From: Tolypocladium sp. Sup5 PDA-1
Taxonomy: Eukaryota; Ascomycota; Sordariomycetes; Hypocreales; Ophiocordycipitaceae
Reading direction: 5' to 3'
DNA: 64,000 bases
NCBI GenBank assembly: GCA_000750105.3
Contig: JPHH03000001.1
Location: forward strand, 1,178,001-1,242,000
Part shown: positions 10,722-21,619 of the stretch, piece after piece
Position numbering within the stretch: the first letter of the stretch is position 1
Layout: each line of letters begins with the position of its first letter
Made by a program: the position numbers and the translations under genes
Notes under the pieces: generated by a model
Told to the model about the DNA's origin: nothing
The model's database searches: none
What the model saw: only the letters and a program-made list of their open reading frames with translations

Positions 10722-13097
10722 GGTTTGGGGGTGAGCAGTCATCTTTATGGACCTCGATATTGGGTTTTTATCCCACCAGCTTGGGAGTTTTCCCTATATC
10801 CATGAATGCAAATGCAGAGGCTCTAAATATGCTTAAGTCCTTAAAACTCTCAGTGCCAAGCCATTACGCCAGTCCCCCAGTTCTTCGTGTTCTAATAAAT
10901 ATGCCACCCTACCTGTGCCGACCCGGCTTCCTCTTGTCTTTGTAGAAACAGGCTGTCTGCACAACAAGTGCTCTCAGAGAGTCACGAACCGTTTGCCTGC
11001 CTTGTCCGAGTGGATAAGCACACTGTTCTCGATTCTCTAGAGCGCCCTAATTCAACGTCAGCAGTTCTGCGTATCGAGACGCGATGTCATATACCTGCTG
11101 GATGGGCCCAGATGGTCGTAGATCGCCCCCGGAGCGGAGACGACGACTATTGATGAGACCGGCGGCCAGATCCTCGAGGAGGCTCCGCATCTACGATACG
11201 GTCCCGTGGCGGGATGTACATTCATCAGGCAGCTACAGTGTAGCGCGAATCGGAGGGTCGAGGTCGCGCGATGGCTGACGACAAGGATTGCGTCTCGCAC
11301 CGGCAAGAACAGGGAGATGCATCTATCTCCATCCACGCCTCCGGACGCGTGCCCCGAAGCAATCCTCCGCGTGAACAGCTTCCTATTTAGCAACCTAGTG
11401 GCATTCTCCGATGAGTTCGGCCTCGGGCTCACCGGTCGCCGCTTGCGTCCGAGGACGAGCTGAGGAATGCCCTGGCTCCCCCAAGCTTGTCGGAGGACTC
11501 CCGGGCCCGCTACTGCGAATCCGAGTCGCAGGCCCAGTTCGTAGTGGACGACTACGTGGACAAGCGCTGGGCCTGTCGCCGCCACCGTTGCTGGGAGTGT
11601 CGTCAGCTGCTGCGCGACTGTTAATTTACGCCCGCGGCGTCAAAGTCGGAGCGCAAGCCCGCGGTGTCCGGGTCCAGGTAGCCAGGAAGGTGCGGATGGC
11701 TGCGTTTTCGATTGGGGTTTGCCTCACTACGCTTCAGCTGCTTTCTGATGCGATTGGAAGCCCTGAAGCGGTTTCGTTTTCCCTTCTCCGTGAATCCTGG
11801 CTGCCGGTTCTAGAGGTCACCTTGGCTTGTATCTAGAGGACGAGGAAGTATGGTAGCTTCTAGAGCAGGGAACTAGTCTTTTCGATCATATCGATCATAT
11901 TGTCGCTGTTAAGTGCTCTCTTGGCTTGTAAACTGATCCCTTTGGCCTGCCAGCACCAGCCCCTGACACAAGGACCAGTCACTCGAGAAGTCCAACCTGG
12001 AACCATATCCCCTGGCTTTGCGAGAAGCGGCATGGTCTTTCTGATTGAGCACTTCAGTCATAGCGGTGCTTACCCGAGCAGGACAGAGCAGTTGAGCCTG
12101 TGTTGCCAACACGATCTTCAGCCTCGCGGAGGCTTGCGGGGGCCAAGCAATACTCCTTTTCACTGCCATTCATTGAGCGCATTTTTCACAGACTCAAGCA
12201 AGGAGCGATTTCACAGCTGTCACAGAGCTCTGCCAAATCAGAGCACCTGGTCAGCCTGCACAGTGAACAACTCCCAAACAGCTGGCTCTGGTCCACGGAA
12301 CACCGTCACCCTCGCACTTACACCTGGCAGAGGTTCTCATTCAAATACGGCTGCTTCCAACTGTATTTTTTGGAAATTTGTCACTCTTGTATCTTGCCAT
12401 CCACCCTTGGACTCAGTGACCACATCCTCCAAATCCCAAGCCCCGCCCACGACCAAACCGCAGCCCAAGCCAACTGTCTTCCGCCGCCCAAAATGGGTGA
12501 CATGTTCGCAAGACCATCCACATTAAGACTACTGCACAATCACCAAGGCCTCTCCATTGTCTTGCCAAACAGGGGCCCTTTGTATAAGTTGCCAGAGCTC
12601 CGCTCTTGCCTCGGTCCCATATAGCATTCTACCCACGTGTCTGGGAGGCATAGTTCGTCAAATGGTTTCGGGTACATACAACGCCTCGCGACCAACTGCC
12701 ATGAATGGATGAGGAGCCCTTAACTTTGGCCATGCCTTTGCCTCCGCGGTATCGATGCCTCGGCTAGCTTACCCGCCTAGATGTGAATCCGGGGTAAGTC
12801 TAGCGTAAAGAGCGCTGCTATGGGCCTCGGGACAGACCAACAATCACAGGCTCAAACGATTTGACGACAGTCCTCATACCCCGCTTCTTCCGCCATGCAT
12901 CCGCCATTCGCCTCCCAAATGCAAACTATATCATCCTACAGTTACAACAATTGTTGCGCCAATACCCAGCAGTTGCTACCTCCTACCATCTCTTGAACGG
13001 CCATCTCACGTTTGCACACTTGCAAGGCCTAGTTGAAAATCTTGAGCCCCCTCTTCCCACGAAAGCTGAACCACGACGACGTTGGGATCGTATCAAC
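10722..13097. other. Gene-poor stretch with possible eroded coding sequence at 11.1-11.6 kb
   Basis: No intact gene. On the plus strand around 11,150-11,625 several short frames look protein-like. One reads as an acidic stretch followed by a Cys/Arg-rich end (RWACRRHRCWECRQLLRDC) ending at TAA near 11,625. They cannot be joined with convincing splice sites and match no family I know, so an eroded gene is possible. From 11.65 to 13.0 kb I see nothing coding. The last few hundred bases are the promoter of the Sec14-like gene. Confidence 0.4.
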
Positions 13098-14587
13098 ATG
13101 TCCATGAACGAAACCGCCGGCGGCCATGTTGGCAGCCTAAGCTCCTCTCAGGAAGAGAAGCTTCGCAGCTTCTGGAAACTCCTCTTCCATGTTGGCGGCA
13201 TCATGGTGGATGAGGATTGCGAAGACGCGATAGCCCTGAAAGCACCTCCTGCTGAAGAGCCGAAGCGACGTACAGGTTTCTTCCGAAGAAGCACCGCCGC
13301 ACCGGAGGATCCTTTTGGCTCGAATGCCGGCGACGACAAGTTTGGCCTCACAAAAAAGTTCCACGAGACCCTTGCAAAGGTCGGCACCGAATCGCTTCGG
13401 GACGCCATCTGGAGCATGGTCAAGGCCGATCACCCCGACGCCGTCCTTCTCCGCTTCTTGAGGGCACGCAAATGGGATGTGCAGAAGGGTCTCATCATGC
13501 TCGTATCGGCTGTGGGTTGGCGCCTGCATGATATGCACCTGGACGACGACATCATGCTCAACGGCGAAGGTGGCTCCTTGCATGATGAACTGAATGGGCA
13601 AGGCGAGGTTCAGAAGCTTGGGCATGACTTCATGGCCCAGCTTCGCATGGGCAAGAGTCTACTGCACGGGAGGGATAGGGAAGGCCGTCCCATCTCCGTC
13701 ATTCGGGTGCACCTCCACCACTGGGGTGGCCAGTCGGCTCAGAGCATTGAGAGATACACGGTTTATCTCATCGAAACAACACGCTTGGTCCTTGAACCAC
13801 CGGTGGAAACAGGGGTAAGCAGTAGTTGCCTCTTGAATAGCCCTACCCCTCAGTTTTGCTGACAACATGAACCCAAAACAGACGATTGTATTCGACATGA
13901 CCAAATTTGGTTTGGTCAATATGGACTACGCCCCTATCAAGTTTATCATCAAGTGCTTCGAAGCCAACTACCCCGAATCTCTTGGCGCTATACTCATCCA
14001 TAATGCACCTTGGATCTTTAACCGTAGTTATATCTCCCCTTTTTTTCTCTACAGAAGCTAACGGTTCTATAGCAATCTGGAAGGTTATACGTGGCTGGCT
14101 GGATCCAGTTGTGGCCGCCAAGGTCCACCTCACGCATGGCAGAGAAGGCATCGAAGAGTTTATAGCACCTGATCAGCTCATCAAGGAGCTCGGGGGCGAC
14201 GAGGAGTACAACTATGAGTATCTGGAGCCAGTTGAGGGCGAGAATGATCCGATGAAGGATACCAAGACAAGAGACCAGATTGTGAAGGTCCGGGAGGGGT
14301 TGCAGAACGACTTCGAGGAGGCTACCATCCAGTGGATTCGTGGAGGCGACACTGAAGAAGGCAAGAAAGCCAATGATCATCGACACGGCCTTGCTGCCAA
14401 ACTGCGGGCCAACTACTGGGATCTGGACCCGTACGTGCGAGCAAGGTCTCACTGGGACCGCGCAGGAGTCATTTGCGGGAGATCAGGAACCAAGTGGTAC
14501 GCCTCAGAGAAACAAGAAAGCGAGGCAGTGATGGAGGGAACCCATGTACATGTAGAGACTGTCGCGGACGTGGGGGTGAAGGTGTGA
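13098..14587 (+). CDS. Sec14-like CRAL-TRIO lipid-transfer protein
   Basis: Cytosolic phosphatidylinositol/lipid transfer protein of the Sec14 superfamily, predicted to exchange lipids between membranes. Exons 13098-13814, 13882-14023 and 14073-14587 give 457 aa. The introns are 67 nt and 49 nt, the second with a GCTAAC branch site. The first in-frame ATG is 13098, and the frame is open upstream but has no Met. The CRAL-TRIO N-terminal helical block (DAVLLRFLRARKWDVQKG) lies near residues 113-130. The lipid-binding domain follows, from LLHGRDREGRPISVIRVHLH through TIVFDMTKFGLVNMDY to LGAILIHNAPWIFNPIWKVI and GWLDPVVAAKV. The C-terminal about 130 residues are charged and specific to filamentous fungi. 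This resembles the group annotated as CRAL/TRIO or Csr1-like in ascomycetes. The lipid ligand is unknown. Confidence 0.9.
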
Positions 14588-15472
14588 TGACGGCCACCTA
14601 TTGCGGCTTAGATGCTACTTGTATGCTAGATAGTAGGGAAGTCTCGTTCAATGTATTGCTACAAGTTGCCTTCACGATATTGTCGAAGCTCTTAAATCCC
14701 ACGGTCCCGACTTACTGTATGATGCCTTCGAATCTCTTATCTAAAGACGCGTTCCTAGTGGGCATCGGTGGCGGGACCGGCCTCATTCTATCTGCGCCTA
14801 TGACCAAAGTCGCTAAGTATGTGAGGGGGTGCAGCACATGTAGCTAGCTGTGGAAAGTTCATCGTGTCGGCAAGAGGTAAGGGATAGCACGTCTTGTGGC
14901 CGAGGGATCTTGTCTGGAATCGCAGGCAGTTGAGCACAAAGACCTGGCTAACTTTTACAGATCGTTCGGGCCCCTTCGGTGGAGAGAGCAGGTCAGGAGG
15001 CTGAGGCGATGGATGAGGCGGTAGCAGGTAGCTTAGAGATGGATGGAGCTGCGCGGGATTATCAACTGTTTAGATATTCCCCGCTAGCCCATAGGTAGGA
15101 TGACAATGCGCACAGACATACCCGTCATGGAACAACAAGGAGCGGGACAGGGCGTCTGGGCGGGAGGGTTTCTTTCTTTGATGCATGGAAGACGAGTGGG
15201 ATCATGTACGACTGGACAGCAACAATGGCCTGAGAGCCGGGACAGTGATTGACCGATGCCATGGGTGACTGCATTGCCATGGTATTCAATAGTTTATAGT
15301 TTCAAGAAGCAAGAGGCCGACTCTACTGCGGCCGTGATGATGTCTAATAGCATTCCGCCGCGTACTTTGCTCGGACCCTGATTGATCCGATCTTCGCCCG
15401 TCCCTCCCGGCGTTTAGAATAGCGGCATGTCGGAATTTTTGCCGCAGTTGAAGCAGAGGAAGTAAAGCAGGT
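14588..15472. other. Convergent intergenic region
   Basis: Lies downstream of the Sec14-like gene and of the broken thioredoxin gene. No supported gene, repeat or RNA is seen. Confidence 0.6.
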
Positions 15473-15819
15473 TTAGCTACTCGCAGCAGCCGGCTCGGAA
15501 AAGGACTTAACGGCGGCCGTGAGGGCGGATGGGTTGGCGCCGGTGACGGTGTTGTCCTTGTCGCCGTCCTTGATGAAGAAGAAGGCGAGGATGCTGCGGA
15601 TGCCGAGCTCCTAGGCAAGGTCAGCCACGTCGTTCACGTCGAAGCGGGCAAAGTGACTGAGTCCTTGAACTCGTTACCGAGCTTGTTGAAGACGGGCGAG
15701 ATGGCCTTGCAGGCGCCGCACCAGGTGGCGTGGGCCTGGAGGGCGACGCCGGAGTTTTGCTTGATGAGCTCGTCCAACTGAGCCTTGCTCGTGATTTCTG
15801 TGACGGTTTCGTCGCTCAT
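15473..15819 (-). pseudogene. Thioredoxin pseudogene (frameshift plus stop)
   Basis: A thioredoxin-fold protein of about 110 residues. From ATG 15819 the frame gives a normal start, the strand leading to ATWCGACKAISPVF, then NKLGNEFKDSV. The frame then breaks near 15650: the original frame ends at TGA 15634-15636. The rest of the fold (FARFDVNDVADLA, ELGIRS, AFFFIKDGDK and a C-terminal AAVKSFSEPAAASS to TAA 15473) continues in another frame. That second frame itself contains a TAG between DVADLA and ELGIRS, where thioredoxins usually have glutamine. The active site is WCGAC, with Ala in place of the usual Pro of WCGPC. Two independent lesions argue for a pseudogene rather than a sequencing error, though both could be checked in reads. 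No intron explains the break. Confidence 0.8.
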
Positions 15820-18613
15820 TGTGGGCGGTTTTGGGTGCGTTGACTTGATTGAGAGGGTGGTTCTTTTGATAGTGCTGTAACTTGGCTGGTTGATGGAGAA
15901 AGAGGATGGCTGATGCCAAAGTGGGCGACGTATTTTTCCTCTGCTAAGCGGGGGATGAAGACGCTATTACGCCGCGTAACCTTCGATACGTTTCTGCGAC
16001 ACTGATCTCCAAAAGCGAATAGCAAACAGCGACATGGCACATCGCGACACGGCACAGCGAGACACGGCACCTCTCCGTCTCTGGATCCTATAGCCCAATG
16101 TATTCAGGGTATCGAGCATCCTTGGCCACGATTCCAATATTTGTTGTTGTTAAATGGGTCGACGGTGTAAGTGGTTGCTGGCGGAAACGTCTAGGCCTTC
16201 GTCAACACTTGATCTATAGAGGACGGGGAATATGGATAAAGAAGGAGTCCGATAAACTGTCAACTACGAATGCGTAAAGGGGAGACGGCTATGACGATAT
16301 TTAAGATTTTATGGAAGTACAGAGACGTGGTGCAACGATGTCCCTCATGTATATATCTGCCATCGGCCAGCTTGACCATACATCCTACCCAGCCCTAAAA
16401 CTGTAGATAAGTGAGTGTGTGCAGAAGCAACAGCATGCATGGGACCAGAGGCATGGATGGATGATGAAAGCCCAGCTTCTTTGGGAAGGGAGCGTAGATC
16501 TCAGTCCAGCCAGCCCACTCACAACATATATGGCGCAAGGTGCCTCATCACCACGCATAAAGACTGCGAAGCACATCACAGATTCTCTCGACGTTACTAT
16601 GGCAGCATACAAGGACTGACATGTTGCCACTCAACCACTACATATATGATCCAAAAGCCTTTCACGTGCTGGTAAGAGACTTCTACAGGCGTTTGTAGTT
16701 GTAGACAAAGGGGATTTCGGCCGGCCACACCCGACTCAAATTCGTAGGAAGATTACGTACCGGTGGCATGTCTCAAAAGTTCGGAAAGTGCTGACTACCA
16801 TCAAGTCCAGATGGAGTAATACAGGTATATGCTAAGTCCTAGTCTTTCTCCCCTAGTCTTCAAAGGCATTTCACAGAGTAGTCAACACTTGCCCACAATC
16901 GTACTGAAGTTGAGGCTTGTCGTGACGAGCTGCAGATTTTAACTCTGGCACGCTCAATTGCCTAGCCCTGGCTCTATTGGCATTGCCGCGCCAACCTCGA
17001 CCGCCGTATCAAACGATGAGTGATGTAATTGACATGTGAAGACTCTTGATTTCTAGCTAATTGACAGGGGAAAGTGATTCGATTCCTTTTATCTTGGGCC
17101 GTTAGGGCCTGTGATGCCTGGCAATCGGGCTCGCGATGCGGATACAGAGTTGGGTGCGTGTGGAGGTGTCAGACTTCGAGATTGAGGCATTTGCAGCTTC
17201 AATTTGATGCTCGAGTCATCAATGCAATGCGGCATGATCCCTGAATGCAATCACCGAGTCATCAATGTGATGTGGTGATGTGGCACGATGAAACCCATCA
17301 CCCCTTAGCTTACGAATTAGTAAGGTCGCGGACGGTATCAAGGCGTTTATCATTCAAGTTTCCTATTCAGGTTTCCTCTGGACACAAGGCGCAGGCCCGG
17401 AGTCTCCGGACGGATGTCCACCCGAACATGAAACTCGAGTTACGAGGTATTCGTAATACTCAACCACATGCTTTCGCAGGAACAGCCCCAATCCACGGAG
17501 TGGGGGCCTCTCCGTAGACTAAGAATTGCTGGCGCTATTACCTTCCTTTTCCAGACCCCAAACAAGTGCGAGTCTCACAGCCACGGGAGCAGCGCACGGA
17601 CAAATGTCTGGTTGAAGTACCTTCCGTAGGGGTCCAGCTCACTCAAATCAACCAGTTCGGGGACGAATGAATTGCGGAGCATTAATCGAAGTCATGCCTC
17701 TACTGATTTTGCCGCACTCGTAGAGGACTGGTCAAGAAGGCTTCGGGTCGTCGTGTTGCCAAGCGTCGGAGTCATGGCCAGAGGCATGGACGATGCCGAG
17801 TTCAGCTGTATCGATTATATTGCAAGGGCACTGGTACCCCTTTATGTCGCCAGTCTAGAGCGGCCTGCGCCTCACTGAACTTGATGCCACCGCAACGTCG
17901 TAGATAAGGATAGTATATGGCCATGACTTCTCCATGCGGCATATATCTCACGCCGATTGACGTACCCCCTAGCCCTTGGGGGCAAGCCGACGGCAGCTCT
18001 CCGAAGCGAAGGCGACGACGCGGGGGCCCAGGCCAAGTGGGTGGATGTCATTGGCCGAGTGCGGCAGTTTATATACAGGCCCCAAGGGCACGGTGGTCTC
18101 AATCTGGTAAGGTGGTAACCAGGAGGACTTGGCATGAAGATGGCCCGCATGTGCATAGAACCATTCCCCAGGCTTCGGAGAGCGTTCCCCAGCTTAATAA
18201 ATGGGACTGGTGAAGGCTCGACTCATCCTGAGTTAGATTAATTCTAGCCCAGTTACATTATATGATGTCTTCTGAATCCTGTTCTGCTGCCAAAGTCTTA
18301 CTGCATATATCCCGGGATGCAGCTCATTCGGGGAAAGGATCTAAGTTACCTTCCATATTAAGAAGGTCGGGTTGTTTTGGAGATGCCGAGAGACACGCTA
18401 AAGCATATATATTAACCTTATGTTTAAGCTACGGCTTACTTGCGACAACGGTGACGACTGAACTGGAGATAAGTGCAGACACGAAGCATGGTCATATAAA
18501 GGTGCCGTTTGTCCGTACCGTCTGGCAGCCTAAAACGAGACACACTCACTCTTGACCTCGGCATAAGCCCCCGACCCTCCTTTTCTTAATTCCAAACTCA
18601 TCTCCCGGACACA
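15820..18613. other. Gene-poor stretch of about 2.8 kb
   Basis: No supported gene. Short open frames here (for example near 16.4-16.7, 17.2-17.5 and 17.9-18.2 kb) have no recognisable domains or splice logic. The right end holds the metalloprotease promoter. Several stretches are richer in A/T than the flanking genes, as expected of non-coding DNA. Confidence 0.5.
18493..18502 (+). promoter_or_regulatory. TATA box of the metalloprotease gene
   Basis: CATATAAAGG lies about 120 nt before the ATG at 18614. It is the best core-promoter match in this gap and fits a secreted, inducible gene. Confidence 0.55.
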
Positions 18614-19489
18614 ATGATATTGGGGAAGGCTCTCTTTGTCGTTGGCTCCATGGCCGCCACGGCCATGGGTCGTGTTGCCAACACGAAAGGCGAGTGTGGT
18701 ACTCCCGAGCCCACCGAGGAGCACATCTCCATTGCCAAGCAGATGTCCTTCAACGAGAGCATGATTGATTTTAAATCTTTCGATGCCCAAGCCAATGTCA
18801 GCGTTCCTGTATATGTTCACGTTATTGCCAAGTCCAGCGGGGCCTCCGGAGGCTATGCGAGCGTAAGCGTTATGCCAATCACCAGTTTTACATTCTTTCT
18901 CGCGCCTCTACTGTTCTAACCGCCGGGATAGGAGAAAGACGTTCGCAACACCATTGCCGGTATGACCAAGGACTACCAGGGCATGGGATTCCAGTTCAGC
19001 ATCAAAGACATTGACTGGACGATTAACGCGGGCTGGGCCCAGGATGGCGACGAGTTGGCCATGAAGAGAAAACTTCGCAAGGGTGACTACAAGACTCTGA
19101 ACCTCTACTACATCAACGACCTCGGTGGCCCCAACGGCTACTGCCACTTCCCCACCACGGCCTCACCTGGCTCAGCCACTTTCTACAAGGATGGTTGCAG
19201 CATCCAAACCGACAAAATGACCAACGGTCAAACCACCACCCACGAAGTTGGCCACTGGCTTGGTCTCTTCCACACCTTCCAAGGTGGCTGCAGCGGCCAG
19301 GGTGACCTCGTCGATGACACACCTGCTTGCAAGAAGGGCTGGAGCTGCAATGAAAGCCAAGATACCTGCCCGGATCTCCCGGGGAACGACGCTGTCCACA
19401 ACTTTATGGCTTACGGTACGTGTCGCCAGGAGTTCACCCCCGGCCAACGGACTCGCGCGCACAGCTCTTACAACCACTACCGTGCTTAA
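18614..19489 (+). CDS. Secreted M43 (pappalysin-like) metalloprotease
   Basis: Extracellular zinc metalloprotease of the fungal MEP1/cytophagalysin type (MEROPS M43B). Exons 18614-18862 and 18932-19489, separated by a 69-nt intron, give 268 aa, near the usual length of about 280. A signal peptide occupies roughly residues 1-20 (MILGKALFVVGSMAATAMG). The zinc motif HEXXHXXGXXH is seen as HEVGHWLGLFH near residue 186, and the Met-turn as NFMAYG near 240. Cysteines in GGCSGQGD, TPACKKGWSC and TCPD fit the conserved disulphides. The usual YSDD-type sequence after the Met-turn is replaced by YGTCRQEFTPGQ, keeping the Cys and the EFTPGQ block. A nutritional or virulence-associated protease role is typical of the family, but substrate is unknown. 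Confidence 0.93.
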
Positions 19490-20278
19490 GCGGTTTCCGA
19501 AATGGCCTATCTGGGAGCGCCAACCGTTGAGCTCTTTGGGTTGGATAAATGAAATTGGATGATGGAAAATGAATCATAAAGATAGCACGCCAAAATGTAG
19601 ATAATCCACACTGATGTTACCCCAAAACTGTGACACAAACTCCATCTGGCTACAACTGAGCTGTTTATTCTGTCTCATGTTCTAACTCCGGCGAGTCTCC
19701 TCTTCCTGAAGTCCTTGATCACAGTCTTCCACAGAAACTCTGACTGCTCTTCCGTCCATTGATTTTGCCCGATCGCGATTTCCCTCAGTCGCGATCCTTG
19801 TTCCAGGGGTCTGGTCGCTATCTTTATCGTCGTACCGTCGCTCTGTTACTAGTCAGGCCAACACGCCTTTGCCCGATTCTATACTTCTAAGGATCCGGGG
19901 TCCGCGCCGCTGCCCTCGCTATAGTCCAAAAGGGCTCGACAAGGGACAGAAGAAAGGAAGGGTGGGGGGCTTTGCGAGGTGACGGTGCAGTCTATTGGCT
20001 GCTCTATTTACTACTTCGACTAGAGCCTATTACGGTAAGAGTGAGATATGGGCATACAGCTGGTAGTTGCCTTGATCAAGCCACGATTCACAACAAATCC
20101 GATATTAACAATACTTAACCTGTCTTCCACCTTCCACATTCATCTCTTGAAATCCTAAAATTCCGTCAGAAGAACAAGCTAACGCATTCACAGGTAGTAG
20201 ATTGCCAACCAGCCCCTCCCGCTACAAGATTTGGGGCATTCGCAGATGACCCCACGGTCCCCACCACATGTAGCTGAT
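19490..20278. other. Intergenic, nothing recognised
   Basis: Non-coding stretch between the metalloprotease and an unidentified decayed gene on the other strand. No repeat or RNA gene seen. Confidence 0.5.
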
Positions 20279-21030
20279 TCAAGTGATGAGCTCTTCATCC
20301 TTAGCTTCGATGCGGTTCCACTGCGTGTAAGCTGCGTTCACGGCCTTCAACCCATTGTCTGAGTCCCTCCAGGCGTGTCCCACAAAACTGGCGATCATGG
20401 CATTAACTTTCTCATCTGGTGGCTTTGTCTCGCCACTGTGGGTGGTTCCAATCTTCGTATTCGGTTCGAATGTAGGGATGATTGAGTCTCCGCCCAGATC
20501 TGAGGTAACAAAATAATAGTAAATCGAAACGTCTTGGGAATTTAACTCGTCCGAAGCGAATTCCCTGCTAAAATTGTACCCAAGTTTGGAGGCCCTCCTT
20601 TCCTGGTACCTTTTGGCCCAGGCGTCGGCGTTCGCCCGTCCGGCCTTGAGAAGCAATTCAAGTTCTTTCATGCCCTCTGGAGGACCGGCTATACCCTAGT
20701 AAAGTCTTCGGACCCAGGTGAAGGCTTTCTGGACCGTGTCCATAGACAACTTAAGAGTGTAGCCTCCTAAGATAATGTCCAGCATGCTTGGGGTTGTCGG
20801 CAGTGGGTTGGTCTGGAGATTAATTAAAGCGTCACCGACATCATTCCTTTGTCTAGTTACTTCTTCTACACCATGTAGTATCCCATTGTCTCCGATATTA
20901 TCAAATGTAATGCCGGCTGTAGTAGGGTTGAAAAGTCAGCCTATGTAAAATCGCAAGCGAGCATTCCTCTGGTGAGGAATAACCATTGATAATTTCTGGC
21001 CAAGCGTCGTTCCAGAAGTGTGTTGCATTC
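20279..21030 (-). pseudogene. Unidentified decayed gene
   Basis: Not recognised. The downstream part (20279-20671) is an open frame of 130 codons starting GMKELELLLKAGRANADAW and ending at TGA, with ordinary amino-acid composition. The same frame continues upstream for about 90 codons with protein-like composition, but is interrupted by a TAG at about 20698. Further upstream, near 20940, a protein-like frame (HFWNDAWPEIINGY) lies in another phase with no splice site to join it. That suggests a second lesion. The simplest view is the 3' part of an old gene with a nonsense codon and a frameshift. An undetected intron around the TAG is an alternative. The upstream edge overlaps the CHAT fragment on the opposite strand. 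No function can be given. Confidence 0.4.
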
Positions 21031-21401
21031 GCAATTTGGATGACAGTTCAACAGTCTACGCCGACCCGTCTAAGAGCAGGCTGATCTTGCGGAAGCGAGG
21101 AGAAGGCCAGGAGGTGGAACAGGACCGGCTGACAGTGCATAGCGTCTCGGAGCTAAGCCTCGCCAACGCCCGCATAGCATACTTACCGGCGTGCTCGACG
21201 GCGGAGAATAAGGCGCAGCGGCTGTCGGACGAGGTGATCCATGTGGTGAGCGGGTTCCAGGTCGCTGGGTTTCCCCATGTGGTAGGTTGCCTCTGGCGGT
21301 CGATGGACAGGGTCTGCGTGGAGGTGGCGAGCGGATTCTATGGGTCACTGTTACGGCGGCGGATAGGGACGGCACTGAAGCTTCATGAAACCGAAAGCTA
21401 G
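21018..21401 (+). pseudogene. CHAT-domain (caspase-like) protein fragment
   Basis: CHAT domains are caspase-fold cysteine peptidases, usually behind TPR repeats. In fungi they occur in large, poorly characterised proteins. Here only the C-terminal half of a CHAT domain is left. DPSKSRLILRKR is followed by LTVHSVSELSLANARIAYLP, then ACSTAEN with the presumed catalytic Cys, then LSDEVIHVVSGFQVAGFPHV and VGCLWRSMDRVCVEVASGFY, ending at a stop. The His-containing HFxCHG strand that should precede it is absent. So are the TPRs, and the last helices after GFY are cut short. There is no credible start, so this is an orphan fragment. The decayed gene on the opposite strand touches its 5' end. Match to the family is from memory of its conserved blocks. 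Confidence 0.7.
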
Positions 21402-21619
21402 ATCGTCAGGAGTTCCTATGACGGCCACATGCCACAGATTGAACTAAACAGCAACTAAGTCTCTGATAAGTAGTTTTGAAGAACCTTTCATTTGGACAAG
21501 AAAAAGGATACAATTCCGAATCTCGTGGCCCACTTCCTGGTCGGCTCGCCCGAAGCCCTGGTAGACAACCACACAAACAGCCAGAAGCTCTCAAATACCA
21601 TTGGCAAATAACCAAACTA

